A stretch of DNA of 32,786 bases from an uncultured Planctomycetales bacterium (GTDB lineage Bacteria > Planctomycetota > Planctomycetia > Isosphaerales > Isosphaeraceae). How positions within the stretch are numbered: the first letter of the stretch is position 1; every line of letters starts with the position of its first letter. The translations under genes were made by a program, and so were the position numbers. The stretch is from NCBI GenBank assembly GCA_937907525.1, contig CALCIB010000151.1:1-32786 (forward strand). Direction: 5' to 3'. The notes beneath the pieces are model-generated. The model saw only the letters and a list, made by a program, of their open reading frames with translations, made no database searches and had not been told where the DNA came from. Positions 14,997 through 23,331 of this stretch are shown here, one piece after another.

Positions 14997-16271
14997 TCAG
15001 GCCAGCTTGCAGCGGCTGAACGCCTCGGCCAGGACGGGGGCGCCGTCGACCCAGCGGCGGGAGATGAAGCCGATTTCACTGGTGTCGGAGTAGCGCTCCA
15101 CCAGGCGCTGGATCCGGAGGTCGGAGACCTCGGCGATCCAGTAGTAGCGCAGGCAGCCGATGGCGCCGACGTAGAGGCCGGTGGTGAAGGTGGCGGGGAC
15201 GTACTCGCTTTCGGCGACGGCGATCCCCAGCAGGCGGTCGGGCTGTCCGGCCTGGACGGAGGGTTGCCAGAGGTAGTTGTTGGTCGTGTCCTTGAGCTTG
15301 GAGACGGCCTCGATCGCCGTCCGGCTCCACATCCATCGGCAGGTGGGGTCGGCGCGGTAGCCGGGCTTCAGGCTGTACTTCATGGCGATCAGGGTGTCGG
15401 CCGTGATCGCGGTGGTCGTGTTGGTGCCGGTGACGTCGCGGGTCGTCGGGACGCCGTTGGCGCTGGCGGTGAAGATCCCCAGCGGCTTGCCCGTGCCGTT
15501 GCCGGTGAGGTACGCCTTCTCCTCGGTGATGGCGTTCTTGTACGCCAGTTCGTCCTGGATGAGGCGCTCGATGTTGGAGTCGCGGTCGGACGCCTCGATC
15601 GAGATCTTGGCGAGCTTGCTCATCAGGTAGGGCTTGAGGTCGCGACGGTCGAGGGCCATCGTCGTGTCCTCGGTGACGGCGGCGACCTCGCCCGACCAGT
15701 CGGCGTCGGCCATGCGCGAGGTCAGGCGGGGGACGCCGACGGTCTTGGCGCTTCCGATCCGCTGGATCCTGGCGAGGGGTCGGACGAAGACGAGGTCGTC
15801 GATCCCCTTGACGATCTCGGCGGCGAGCTGGGTGGGGGTGACGAGGTAGCCGCCCTTGGAGTCGGTCCCCAGGACGGTGTCGCGGAACTCGCGGGGGATG
15901 GCGGCGTGGCGGACCTGGCCGGTGGCGAGCCACTCGGCGTAGACGGATCGGTATTCGGCCGATTCGCGGTACTGGCCGGCCGTCCGGTTCTCGGGCCGGT
16001 TCGACGCTCCGCCGGCCGCGGAGCGCTCGCCGCCGGCCATGGGGTCGCTGACGCGCTCGTCGGCGGTCTCCAGGCTGGCCTCGGCGGCTTCGAGCCGTTC
16101 GAGGTCCTCGTAGCGGCGTCGGAGTTCGTCGGCCGCGTTCATGAGGCGGTCGAACTCGGCGCGGTCCTCGGCGGTGGGGCCGCCCTGGCGGGCCTCGGCC
16201 TCGGCGTGCTTTTGACGGGCCTGGGCGATCAGCCCGGCGCGCTCCTCGCGGAGCTGGACGGCGGTCTTCAT
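14997..16271 (-). CDS. Major capsid protein, HK97 fold
   Basis: 424 aa. Residues 1 to about 100 are charged and helical (LREERAGLIAQARQKHAEAE, DELRRRYEDLERLEAAEASL), matching the scaffold-like delta domain that the prohead protease removes. The rest follows the HK97-type capsid pattern (GTDSKGGYLVTPTQLAAEIV, EDTTMALDRRDLKPYLMSKL, then YLTGNGTGKPLGIF) and ends in VDGAPVLAEAFSRCKLA. The protein forms the icosahedral shell. It lies directly after the protease gene as in HK97 and related genomes. Confidence 0.93.
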   Translation of the reverse strand: MKTAVQLREERAGLIAQARQKHAEAEARQGGPTAEDRAEFDRLMNAADELRRRYEDLERLEAAEASLETADERVSDPMAGGERSAAGGASNRPENRTAGQYRESAEYRSVYAEWLATGQVRHAAIPREFRDTVLGTDSKGGYLVTPTQLAAEIVKGIDDLVFVRPLARIQRIGSAKTVGVPRLTSRMADADWSGEVAAVTEDTTMALDRRDLKPYLMSKLAKISIEASDRDSNIERLIQDELAYKNAITEEKAYLTGNGTGKPLGIFTASANGVPTTRDVTGTNTTTAITADTLIAMKYSLKPGYRADPTCRWMWSRTAIEAVSKLKDTTNNYLWQPSVQAGQPDRLLGIAVAESEYVPATFTTGLYVGAIGCLRYYWIAEVSDLRIQRLVERYSDTSEIGFISRRWVDGAPVLAEAFSRCKLA

Positions 16272-16337
16272 CCGGCTTGGTCCTGACTGTGGTGCGAGTC
16301 GAAACGGAAGGTCGGTTGGTTCGTGGGTCGGCGTTTA

Positions 16338-16943
16338 TCAGGCGGATTCGGCGAGCCGGAGCCGGAAGTGGGCGCGGGTCGCCCAGGCGTCGTCGCGGTC
16401 GCGCGCGGAGCGGAGGGCGTCGAGCGATCGGACTGAGACCTCGGTGGCTCGATAGGCCGGGTAGGCGACGATCGAGACGTCGTCGATCCTGGAGAACTCG
16501 GTGATCTCCCGGATGACCCCGGTCGGCTCGGAGCGCCAGACCTGGCCGCGGCTGGGGTCGTCGAACATGTAGAACCGGAACGACGATTCGGCGAGGTCGC
16601 CGCGCTCGACGAGGGCGGCGTAGTCGCGGGCCATCTGGGTGTCGGGCGGGTCGGCCTCGTAGCGGAGTCCGCGGGAGTCCTCGGTCAGCCGGAGGGTGCC
16701 GTTGCGGGTGCGGCCGAGGATGAGCGACGGGTCGTGATTGACGACCAGGCGGACGTCGGCCCCGGCCAGGGCGGCGGCGAACGCGCCGGGCCTGATGATC
16801 TCCCGGAACCCGCCCAGGTCCTCGGAGAGGGAGTTGAAGACGGCCGCGTAGCCGACGATCCGCTTCTTTCCGTCGACCTGGTCGACGCGGAGTTCGGAGG
16901 CGGCGAGGGAGCGGACGTCAGCCTTGGGGGTGGTCGGGGTCAT
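16338..16943 (-). CDS. Prohead maturation protease (HK97 family, U35)
   Basis: 201 aa. RIVGYAAVFNSLSEDLGGFR, EIIRPGAFAAAL, VVNHDPSLILGRT (His70), and DLAESSFRFYMFDD (Ser121) are the conserved blocks of HK97-type prohead proteases. They include the catalytic His and Ser. The enzyme cleaves the N-terminal delta domain of the capsid protein during head maturation. The gene overlaps the portal gene by 26 bases, so the two are probably translationally coupled. Confidence 0.92.
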   Translation of the reverse strand: MTPTTPKADVRSLAASELRVDQVDGKKRIVGYAAVFNSLSEDLGGFREIIRPGAFAAALAGADVRLVVNHDPSLILGRTRNGTLRLTEDSRGLRYEADPPDTQMARDYAALVERGDLAESSFRFYMFDDPSRGQVWRSEPTGVIREITEFSRIDDVSIVAYPAYRATEVSVRSLDALRSARDRDDAWATRAHFRLRLAESA

Positions 16944-18273
16944 CGTTCGTCGCCTCGACGGATGAGGTGGTTTCGACGTCCGGTTCCCTTTCCGGTTCCG
17001 GTTCCGACGTCGGTTCGTCGGCCGCCGCGGGGTCGGGCGTCGCGGCCGGCTCGCCGACGCGCTTGAGTTCGGTGAGGTTGAGCTGGACGGTGTACTTGCC
17101 GCCGCCGTCGTCGGCGCCGATGGGGGAGGCGTTCTCCTTGCGGCAGACCTGGTCGCGGTTCATCCAGCCGTTGCGGATGGCGATCTCGTAAGCCTGGTAG
17201 CGCTTCAGGAGGTCGCCGCGAAGGAGGGCCTCGACGGTGTGCTCGGCGTAGACGCCGGCCTTGCGTTCCGACGGGCTGAAGAGCTTCAGCGCGGCCTGTT
17301 GCTCGAAGGCGACCAGCCAGGGCATGAGGGCGGTGTTGAGGTAGTCCTGGTTGCTGGCTTCGAGGTTGGCGAGGTGGGCCTGGGAGTAGTCGCCGACCTT
17401 GTGGGGAGGGGCCCGCCAGGGCCGGGCGACTTCGAGCACCTGGTACTTGCGGGCCTCGAGGAGTTGCGACTTCTCCGGGTCGATCGTGGTCGGCGTGTAG
17501 GTGCCGCCCTCTTCGAGCACGGCCGTGCCGTGGCGCTTGCCGGGGCCCTTGAAGCGGTGCTCCCAGTCGCGGACGAACTCCAGCTTCTTCTGCCGGCTCT
17601 CGAACTTCTTCGCCAGGGAGATGACGCCGCCGGGGTCGGAGCCGTTGCGGAAGAAGTCCCCCTGGAAGGCTTCCTCGGCGAGTCCGACGCCGATGGCCCG
17701 CTCGATCAGTTCGACGAAGCTCCAGCCCGAGACGCCGTCGAAGCCCAGGCCGGCGAGGTGGAAGACCTTGGAGGCCGGGAGCGTCTGGCCGCCCGCGAGG
17801 TGGTAGACGAGGGCCCTGGTCGTCTTGTCGCGCTTGACGACGACGGTGGACGGGTCGATCAGGTGGAGCGCCGCGGGGCGGGGCCCCTTGCGGACGATCT
17901 CGGCGTAGCCGTTGCCCCAGAGCAGCGCGTGGACCATGAGGGCCTGGCGCCAGTTGATCGCGGTGGTCTCGCCGTCGGGGGAGACGTTCAAGAGGTCGTC
18001 GACCGGGTGGTCGTCGGCGATCAGCCGGCCGCCGTCGGCCTGGCGGCGGTAGACGCGGCACGGCAGGGCGGCGACGTCGGTGGCCAGGACGTTGAGGACC
18101 GCCAGGAGCGCCGGGAACTTCACGGCGGTCCAGGGGTTGACGACCATGCCCGCGGTGTCCTCGGCGGGCTTATAGAAGATCTCCTCGCCCTGGACGTACC
18201 GCGGCTCGGGGTCGCCGACGACGATCGGCGAGGCGTCGGCGGTGAAGGTGGCGAAGGAGAAGGAGGCGGTCAT
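16918..18273 (-). CDS. Portal protein (HK97 family)
   Basis: 451 aa. The ATG overlaps the TerL stop (ATGA). Typical portal blocks are visible: LNVLATDVAALPCRVYRR, WRQALMVHALLWGNGYAEIV, LHLIDPSTVVVKRD, and RPWRAPPHKVGDYSQAHLAN, followed by the C-terminal crown-like helices. The portal ring occupies one vertex and is the channel for DNA entry and exit. The C-terminus is acidic and Pro/Glu-rich (DEPTSEPEPEREPDVE), probably disordered and not conserved. Confidence 0.93.
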   Translation of the reverse strand: MTASFSFATFTADASPIVVGDPEPRYVQGEEIFYKPAEDTAGMVVNPWTAVKFPALLAVLNVLATDVAALPCRVYRRQADGGRLIADDHPVDDLLNVSPDGETTAINWRQALMVHALLWGNGYAEIVRKGPRPAALHLIDPSTVVVKRDKTTRALVYHLAGGQTLPASKVFHLAGLGFDGVSGWSFVELIERAIGVGLAEEAFQGDFFRNGSDPGGVISLAKKFESRQKKLEFVRDWEHRFKGPGKRHGTAVLEEGGTYTPTTIDPEKSQLLEARKYQVLEVARPWRAPPHKVGDYSQAHLANLEASNQDYLNTALMPWLVAFEQQAALKLFSPSERKAGVYAEHTVEALLRGDLLKRYQAYEIAIRNGWMNRDQVCRKENASPIGADDGGGKYTVQLNLTELKRVGEPAATPDPAAADEPTSEPEPEREPDVETTSSVEATNDDPDHPQG

Positions 18274-19901
18274 AGGACGAGGAGGTCCTCGGATTCGTAG
18301 CAGGTGATCGGGCTTTCGCCCGCGCCGGAGGTGGCGGCGGCGATGGCGTCGACCAGGGCGGAGAGCCCGTCGACCTTCCGCCGGGACCGGACCTTGTCGA
18401 TCTTCATGTTGCCGTTGGAGTCGCTGATCGCGACGGCGTTGGAGGCGTTCCAGCGGAGGATGGGGTTGCCGCCGTGTCGGATCCGCTCGGAGAGGACGAG
18501 CCGGAGCAGTTCCTTGGTGGGGACCGTCACCGACTGGATCGCCTGGCTGAAGAACTCGACGGCGACGCCGTCCTCGTCGCGGAGGGTGAGGCAGAGGTCG
18601 AGGGCCTGGTGGCGGTCGACGAAGAGCTTGCGGAGGTCGAACCCGGCGTGCGTCTCCTGGATCCGCTTGCGGATCCAGCGGTAGTCGACGACGTTGCCGG
18701 GGGTGAGCGTGATGAGCCCCATCCGGGCCCACTCGCGGTAGGGGACCTGGTGCTTCAGTTCGAGCGCCTCGATCCCGTCCTCGGGCAGGAAGAACTCCAT
18801 GAAGACGTCGAACCCGTCGTGGACGTCGCCCTGGATCCAGGCGAGGGCCGAGAGGTCGTCGACGGTCGAGAGGTCGAGTCCGCCGAAGATCGTCGATCCC
18901 GGCTCCATGGGCCTGGGGGGCGACGCGCAGGCGTCCCACTTGTCGAGGGCGACGAAGGCCGAATCGGACGCGGTGACGATGTTCAAGCGGAGCCGCTTGA
19001 AGTTGGCGAGGAGCGACGGGTTTCGCTTCGCCTCCTCAAGCTCGCGCCGGAAGTCCTCGACCTGGATCGTCTCGCCGAGCGACGGGTTGGCCTTGCGCCA
19101 GGTCGCGGGGTCGTCGACGTCGTCGGTCTCCAGGGCCCGGTAGACGATGCCGAGATGGGCGAAGTCCGGGACGACGCCGTCGTTGACCTTCTCCGAATAC
19201 TCGCGCTGTTCGTACCACACGCCGTCGGCGGACTCGCCGGCGGTTGTGATCGAGCCCAGGATGGGTTGAGCCCTCGCGGCCGATCCATAAGCGAACACGT
19301 CCCACATGTCCCGCTTCTTCTGGCGGTGCAGCTCGTCGAAGACGACGTGGGAGGGGTTGGCGCCGTCCTTCGATGCGACGTCGGCCGAGTTGGCTATGAA
19401 CGTCCCATGTTTGCCGTCGAGACAGGCCGCACGCCTCGCCCGCTTGGCGAGCCGGAAGAGGGGCTTGAGGACGGTGGACGACTCAATCATCTTCACGGTC
19501 TCGTCGAAGATGATCCCGGCTTGACTCCGATCGACGGCGTTGACGTGGATCTCGGGCGACGCCTCGCCGTCCAACAGGCAGAAGACGATCAGCAGCGCGC
19601 TAAGCATCGTGGACTTGCCGTTCTTCTTGGCGACTTCCAAGTAAAAACGGCGGAACCTGCGCGTGCCGTCCGGGTTCCTCCACCCGAACAGTCGCATAAT
19701 GAAGTCCTTCTGCCAGTCGAGGAGCCGCAGCGGTTTCCCACCCCACCGGCCCTTGGACTGTCGGCAGTGGGTTTCGACGAACCGAATCGCCTTCAGGCCG
19801 GGCGCCTCGTCGAACCAACATCCCTTCTCGACCGCCAGGCGGTCGGAGGCGTTGCGGATCCACTTCGGATCGGGTTGGAGCCATTCCTGAATCTGATCCA
19901 C
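18270..19901 (-). CDS. terL: Terminase large subunit
   Basis: 543 aa, starting at GTG 19901, 13 bases after the TerS stop. The ATPase domain has Walker A VAKKNGKST (90-98) and Walker B HVVFDE (185-190). The RNase H-like nuclease domain begins with FGGLDLSTVDD (Asp343), and further acidic residues follow downstream. It packages DNA into proheads and cuts the concatemer. The VAKKNGKS Walker variant and the layout after a P27-type small subunit indicate the HK97-like Terminase_1 group. Confidence 0.95.
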   Translation of the reverse strand: MDQIQEWLQPDPKWIRNASDRLAVEKGCWFDEAPGLKAIRFVETHCRQSKGRWGGKPLRLLDWQKDFIMRLFGWRNPDGTRRFRRFYLEVAKKNGKSTMLSALLIVFCLLDGEASPEIHVNAVDRSQAGIIFDETVKMIESSTVLKPLFRLAKRARRAACLDGKHGTFIANSADVASKDGANPSHVVFDELHRQKKRDMWDVFAYGSAARAQPILGSITTAGESADGVWYEQREYSEKVNDGVVPDFAHLGIVYRALETDDVDDPATWRKANPSLGETIQVEDFRRELEEAKRNPSLLANFKRLRLNIVTASDSAFVALDKWDACASPPRPMEPGSTIFGGLDLSTVDDLSALAWIQGDVHDGFDVFMEFFLPEDGIEALELKHQVPYREWARMGLITLTPGNVVDYRWIRKRIQETHAGFDLRKLFVDRHQALDLCLTLRDEDGVAVEFFSQAIQSVTVPTKELLRLVLSERIRHGGNPILRWNASNAVAISDSNGNMKIDKVRSRRKVDGLSALVDAIAAATSGAGESPITCYESEDLLVL

Positions 19902-19914
19902 GATGGTTCATTGG

Positions 19915-20322
19915 TCATGCGGTGTCGTTCATCAAGAATTCGGCGAGCGGGTTCGCGGGGGCTTCTCCGGCCGCCTTAACGCGGGACCGCGAGCTTGGGG
20001 TGAGGCCGAACTCGATCAGCATCCGTCGGTAAAGGTCGCGGGCCTTGTAGTCGAGCGGGTCGAGGCGGAAGAGCGCGTAGGCTTCGCAAAGCAGCGCCAG
20101 GGCCGGGCGGTCGCCTTCGGTCAGCAGCCCGACCGAGGAGAGCAGCGGGGCCAGCTCCGCCCAGTGCTCGCGCGCGTGGGCGAGGCCGTCGGCGAGACAG
20201 CAGAAGTGCTCGGGGAGGTCGAGGTCGGCGTCGGGGATCCGGGGCTCGGCCTGGTTGATCCGGTCGGCTCGGTCGCCGTCCAGGATCTTCAGGGCCGTCG
20301 GCTTGGGCTTTCGGCCTCGCAT
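19915..20322 (-). CDS. terS: Terminase small subunit, P27 family
   Basis: 135 aa. The N-terminal MRGRKPKPTALKILDGD motif is the hallmark of P27-type small terminases. The following helices (AREHWAELAPLLSSVGLLTE, ALALLCEAYALFRLDPLDYK) and the C-terminal PANPLAEFLMNDTA end are also typical. It recognises the packaging site and hands DNA to TerL. The gene is preceded by a 124-bp gap that should hold the recognition site and perhaps a promoter (TTGACA occurs on the minus strand at 20356-20361, without a clear -10). Confidence 0.9.
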   Translation of the reverse strand: MRGRKPKPTALKILDGDRADRINQAEPRIPDADLDLPEHFCCLADGLAHAREHWAELAPLLSSVGLLTEGDRPALALLCEAYALFRLDPLDYKARDLYRRMLIEFGLTPSSRSRVKAAGEAPANPLAEFLMNDTA

Positions 20323-20431
20323 CGCGCGACCCCCGTCGAATTCGAATCGCCAATTTTGTCAAAAAACGCGCGCGCCCCCGCCGCGGTCTTCAAGTTCAAG
20401 GGCATGCAGGTTTTCACCCCCCCTCCCTCCG

Positions 20432-20451
20432 CGTAGGTGCATGCACCTACG
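20432..20451. repeat. Perfect 20-bp palindrome at the HNH/TerS junction, candidate packaging site element
   Basis: CGTAGGTGCATGCACCTACG is a perfect dyad without a spacer. It overlaps the stop codon of the HNH gene (20447-20449) and lies about 110 bases upstream of terS. HK97-type cos sites lie between the HNH and terS genes, so a role in cos or pac recognition is plausible. It could alternatively be a hairpin that ends or processes the upstream message, but no T-run follows. Confidence 0.5.
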
Positions 20452-20773
20452 GGCGGGGCTTCCGGGCGGCGTGGAGGCGGCTGTGGCAGCCGTGACACAG
20501 GGTCTGGAGGTTCTCCAGCACTAGGCCGAGCGACGGCGCGTCACGCAGTTCGACGACGTGGTGGACGTGCGAGCCGAGGTTCAGTCGGCGGGGCTTGGCC
20601 TGGAGGCAAAGCTCGCAAAGCGGGGATTCGCGGAGCTTGATCCTCCGCACCGCTTTCCATTCGGTCGAGTTGTAGAACCGCTTGGATTCCGCGTCGCGAC
20701 GGTTCCGGTCGTATTCCCGGTGGCGCGACCCCGGATCGGGCGTCGGCGCGTGGAATGGGATCCGCTGAGGCAT
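20447..20773 (-). CDS. HNH endonuclease of the packaging module
   Basis: 108 aa. FYNSTEWKAVRRIKLRESPL, CELCLQAKPRR, SHVHHVVELRDAPSLGLV and NLQTLCHGCHSRLHA form a canonical HNH fold. It has two CxxC zinc pairs (CELC, CHGC), the catalytic HH, and the final His. HNH proteins next to TerS/TerL in HK97-type phages work with terminase to cut at cos. The gene starts seven bases after the upstream membrane-protein gene. Confidence 0.93.
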   Translation of the reverse strand: MPQRIPFHAPTPDPGSRHREYDRNRRDAESKRFYNSTEWKAVRRIKLRESPLCELCLQAKPRRLNLGSHVHHVVELRDAPSLGLVLENLQTLCHGCHSRLHAARKPRP

Positions 20774-20780
20774 GGCTTGC

Positions 20781-20966
20781 TCAACCCCCGAACACGACGA
20801 CCGCCATCGCCCGCGACGCGATCTCGATCAGGCCGGCGGCCATCATCGCGACCCACGCGACGGTCAAGCAGGCGTCGGGCCGACGGTGTTCGACCGTCCC
20901 CGGCCCCGTCGGCTTCGACGGGATCATCGCCGGGCGCGGCTCAAGGCCGCTCACTGTCCTGGACAT
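20781..20966 (-). CDS. Small single-span membrane protein
   Basis: 61 aa; ATG 20966 overlaps the stop of the previous gene (TGATG) behind GGAGGGA. Residues 33-58 (CLTVAWVAMMAAGLIEIASR and on) form one hydrophobic segment, preceded by a polar 30-residue N-terminus. Together with the adjacent two-span protein it looks like a holin or holin-partner gene pair, although it lies before the packaging genes rather than after the tail genes. Confidence 0.5.
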   Translation of the reverse strand: MSRTVSGLEPRPAMIPSKPTGPGTVEHRRPDACLTVAWVAMMAAGLIEIASRAMAVVVFGG

Positions 20967-21259
20967 CACCGTCCCTCCTCGCGCCTGATTGGGTCGCCGT
21001 GGGTTCGCGCGCGAGACAACTCCGACTCGGCCGCGGCGATCTCCGAACGCAGCTCCGCGAGCCGCGCTTCGAGGTCGAGCCGATCGTTGGCCCGGCGCGC
21101 GGCCCGCCAGCGGTCGTAACCCGCGAGCACGCCCGACCAAACCAGCAGCCCGATCCCAACCCAACGCGCGACCTGCTCCTGACTCGCATGCCCCACGACG
21201 AACGCAGTCGCTCCCGCGAACGCCGCGCCGAGACTCCCGGCGTGATTGGTCGGCGGCAT
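20966..21259 (-). CDS. Small membrane protein with coiled-coil tail, holin-like
   Basis: 97 aa. Two short hydrophobic segments (SLGAAFAGATAFVVGHA about 9-25; WVGIGLLVWSGVLAG about 33-47) are followed by a heptad-rich charged helix (LDLEARLAELRSEIAAAESE) and a basic end. This is the topology of class II holins or related phage membrane proteins. No endolysin is found beside it, so the lysis role is tentative. ATG 21259 has only a weak G-rich upstream site. Confidence 0.5.
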   Translation of the reverse strand: MPPTNHAGSLGAAFAGATAFVVGHASQEQVARWVGIGLLVWSGVLAGYDRWRAARRANDRLDLEARLAELRSEIAAAESELSRARTHGDPIRREEGR

Positions 21260-21417
21260 CCGGAACCCCCGCGCATGGATAAGGCCCTCGACCGACCGGG
21301 ACGTCGGAGAGGGCCTCGTGAAATGATCGGTCGGGGCGCATCGACCCCTATCTATCAGTGCCACATGATTCGAGCTTTGCGAATCAAAGCGACCGCCGCC
21401 GCCGCCGGGAACGCGGC
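21260..21417. other. Intergenic region with two hairpins
   Basis: No gene is visible. It contains an 8-bp inverted repeat (21282-21289 with 21309-21316) and a second dyad GATTCG/CGAATC (21367-21372 with 21380-21385). Neither has a T-run on the minus strand. They may stabilise or attenuate the late transcript between its first gene and the membrane-protein genes. Confidence 0.4.
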
Positions 21418-21744
21418 CTATCCCGAAACCCCGAAGCGAGTTGGACCGCTCGGAAAATCCTCGTCCGAGTGACCTTCGCGAAACTTCCGCGTCGCCTCCT
21501 CGTCGAGCGGATCGACCAACCTCAGCGAGATCCAGCACCGGGCGTCCTCGTGCCAGCCCGCGTCCACCCCCTTCGGCGGATGCTCCCGATGCACCGCCAC
21601 GTCCACCAGGCAACCCGCCGGCGCGCCGTTGGGGAGCCGGCCGTAACGCATCCAGACCACTTCATCGGAATCGGCGTCCGGCGGGCGATGGATCCGGAGC
21701 GGCGTCGGGGAGGGAACGGGAACGGGAACGGGCGTCGTCGGCAT
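21418..21744 (-). CDS. Hypothetical protein, first gene of the late operon
   Basis: 108 aa from ATG 21744. A Pro/Val-rich leader (TTPVPVPVPSPTPL) is followed by a compact soluble domain with many acidic residues (DEVVWMRYGRLPNGAPAGCL, then DARCWISLRLVDPLDEEATR). No family recognised. It is the promoter-proximal gene of the leftward late operon. An early position with no conserved motif suggests an accessory or regulatory protein, but nothing supports a specific role. Confidence 0.5.
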   Translation of the reverse strand: MPTTPVPVPVPSPTPLRIHRPPDADSDEVVWMRYGRLPNGAPAGCLVDVAVHREHPPKGVDAGWHEDARCWISLRLVDPLDEEATRKFREGHSDEDFPSGPTRFGVSG

Positions 21745-21787
21745 GGTCGCGGCCTCGCGAGGTCGATCCGGAATCGTCGCGCCTCGG

Positions 21788-21796
21788 ATTGTAGCA
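21788..21796 (-). promoter_or_regulatory. Candidate extended -10 promoter of the late operon
   Basis: On the minus strand TGCTACAAT gives an extended -10 (TGn plus TACAAT, one mismatch to TATAAT), 44 bases before the first late gene. No -35 box fits at 17 bases. Extended -10 promoters can work without one. The start of the whole 15-kb structural operon would then be near position 21780. Confidence 0.45.
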
Positions 21797-21837
21797 ACCG
21801 CCGCCCGCGATCCGCGGATCATACCGCCGACGCCGCG

Positions 21838-21855
21838 CCCCCACGGTCGTGGGGG
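21838..21855. repeat. Intergenic hairpin CCCCCAC/GTGGGGG
   Basis: A perfect 7-bp dyad with a 4-base spacer, in the 262-bp divergent region between the late operon and the recombinase operon. The same region also holds a 12-bp palindrome GATCCGCGGATC (21809-21820). Its 7-4-7 geometry is the same as in the downstream array, but the sequence differs, so it is listed separately. Confidence 0.5.
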
Positions 21856-21891
21856 CGCATCCCGGCGGCGGCCAACCAAGCCCGCCCGGCC

Positions 21892-21967
21892 CGTCGCCTC
21901 TTGGCGACGCCCCGCCGCCGCCACCAGTCGCCAACCGGCGACGCCGACGACGTCGCCAGCCGGCGAC
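21892..21967. repeat. Array of three GTCGCC-N4-GGCGAC palindromes, candidate recombinase/operator sites
   Basis: Three dyads share identical arms and a 4-base spacer: 21893-21908, 21927-21942 and 21952-21967. Their centres are 34 and 25 bases apart. They lie just upstream of two serine-recombinase genes. Three dimer-binding subsites of unequal spacing is the architecture of Tn3/gamma-delta res sites, which also serve as operators for their resolvase. The arms are GC-rich words common in this genome, so function is a hypothesis. Confidence 0.5.
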
Positions 21968-22006
21968 GCCCCGACCAGCGAACCCCCCGAAACCACGGTG
22001 AAACCC

Positions 22007-22351
22007 ATGCGCCGCAAGGCCGTCCTCTACCTCCGAACCGCCACCCGCCGCCAGCACGCCGACGGCTCCTCGATCTCCGCCCAGGAGGACGCCTGCCGGC
22101 GACTGGCCGACGACCTCGACCTCCCCGTCGCCGAGGTCTACGCCGACGTCGGCGCCTCCGGACGCCTGTCTCCCGCCATGCGCCCCGGCCTCGAATCGGC
22201 CCTCGAAGCGCTCTGTCAAAGCGCGGTTCTGATCGCCGCCGATTCCGACCGCCTCGCCGTCGGCGACCCCACGCTCGCCCTCCTGCTCCGCGAGGTCGAA
22301 CAGCGCGGCGCCACCGCCGCCGCCGGCCTCCTCGCCGCGACGGCCGCCTGA
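22007..22351 (+). CDS. Stand-alone serine-recombinase catalytic domain lacking the catalytic serine
   Basis: 114 aa, equal to the N-terminal catalytic domain of a serine recombinase with no DNA-binding domain. It aligns along its length with the next gene: VLYLRTATRRQHADGSSISA corresponds to VVYVRVSTDDQAEHGVSIKA. The nucleophile position is Ala12 instead of Ser, and the conserved Arg pair of the NRSRLFR block is lost (ADSDRLAV). It should be inactive as a recombinase but may still dimerise with the intact neighbour. Gene order (three bases apart) suggests co-translation. No ribosome site precedes the ATG; GTG 21998 is an alternative start. Confidence 0.7.
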   Translation: MRRKAVLYLRTATRRQHADGSSISAQEDACRRLADDLDLPVAEVYADVGASGRLSPAMRPGLESALEALCQSAVLIAADSDRLAVGDPTLALLLREVEQRGATAAAGLLAATAA

Positions 22352-22354
22352 CCC

Positions 22355-23248
22355 GTGGCCGCCACCGCCAGGGCCGTCGTCTACGTCCGGGTCAGCACCG
22401 ACGACCAGGCCGAGCACGGCGTCTCCATCAAGGCCCAGGAGCAGGCGTGCCGCGACTTCGCCGCCGGGAAGGGCTGGACCGTCGCCGACGTCCTCGGCGA
22501 CCCCGGCGTCTCGGGATCGACGCCTGTCAACGCCCGACCCGGCTTGCGGGCCGCGATCGACCTCCTCGCCCCCGGCGACGTCCTCCTCGCCTACAACCGC
22601 TCCCGGCTTTTTCGCGCCGCTCCGATCGTGATCGCCATGATCGAGGCCGAGGTCGCCGCCAGGGGGGCGTCGATCCGCACGGTCTCGATCGAAGGCACGG
22701 GGTCCGACTCCGCCGCCGACGTCTTCGTCCGCCGCATCATGGACGCCCAGGGCGAGCACTGGATCAACGCCGTCCGCGAGGGGACGCAGCGCGCCCTCGA
22801 TCACAAGCGGGCCCACGGCGAGGCCCTCGGCAACATCCCCTACGGCTGGCGGCTCGCCCCCGACGGCCTCCACCTGGAACCCGACCCCGCCGACGCCGGC
22901 CTGGTCGAGACCGTCCGCCGACTCAGGGACGCGGGCCTCGCCTACCGCCGGATCGCCGAAGTCCTCCCCCACCTCGGCTACCGCCCCAAAAAGGGCGCCG
23001 CCGAGTGGTCCCACACCTCCGTCCGCCGACTACTCGGCAAGGTCAAGCGCTGGCGACAGGCCAAGCGCGCCCGCGAACTCGCCGAGGCTCTCAAACCCAA
23101 GGAGCCCGCCCCGTGCCCGACGAGACCATCGCGGACCAGCTCCGCAAGGCCCTCGACGACGATCCCCGCAGCCTCCAGGCCCTCGCCGCCGCCGCCGACG
23201 TCCCCAAGTCCGCCCTCTGCCGCTTCGTCAAGCGGGAACGCGGCCTGA
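22355..23248 (+). CDS. Serine recombinase (resolvase/invertase family)
   Basis: 297 aa from GTG 22355. The N-terminal catalytic domain has AVVYVRVSTDDQAEHGVSIK with Ser14, YNRSRLFR and a long helix. A Recombinase-type DNA-binding domain follows (GNIPYGWRLAPDGLHL, VRRLRDAGLAYRRIAEVLPH, WSHTSVRRLLG). The coding signal ends near KPKEPAP (about 23110). The last 45 residues are Pro/Ser/Arg low complexity and overlap the next gene in another frame. Such enzymes invert or resolve DNA, or control phage genes. A second recombinase beside the integrase suggests DNA inversion or a separate mobile unit. Confidence 0.85.
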   Translation: MAATARAVVYVRVSTDDQAEHGVSIKAQEQACRDFAAGKGWTVADVLGDPGVSGSTPVNARPGLRAAIDLLAPGDVLLAYNRSRLFRAAPIVIAMIEAEVAARGASIRTVSIEGTGSDSAADVFVRRIMDAQGEHWINAVREGTQRALDHKRAHGEALGNIPYGWRLAPDGLHLEPDPADAGLVETVRRLRDAGLAYRRIAEVLPHLGYRPKKGAAEWSHTSVRRLLGKVKRWRQAKRARELAEALKPKEPAPCPTRPSRTSSARPSTTIPAASRPSPPPPTSPSPPSAASSSGNAA

Positions 23249-23331
23249 CCCTCGATACCGCCGCCGCCGTCACCAAGGAGCTTGGGCTGTCCCTCGTCTC
23301 CACCGCACGCCGCAAGAGGACCCGGAAGTGA
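23113..23331 (+). CDS. Small helix-turn-helix protein
   Basis: 72 aa from GTG 23113, with AAGGAG nine bases upstream, inside the 3' end of the recombinase gene (136-base overlap). SLQALAAAADVPKSALCRFV, then RGLTLDTAAAVTKELGLSL, is an XRE-type helix-turn-helix. The stop overlaps the methyltransferase start (GTGA). It probably regulates the recombinase/methyltransferase operon, as controller proteins of orphan methyltransferase loci do, but no operator is identified. Confidence 0.7.
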   Translation: MPDETIADQLRKALDDDPRSLQALAAAADVPKSALCRFVKRERGLTLDTAAAVTKELGLSLVSTARRKRTRK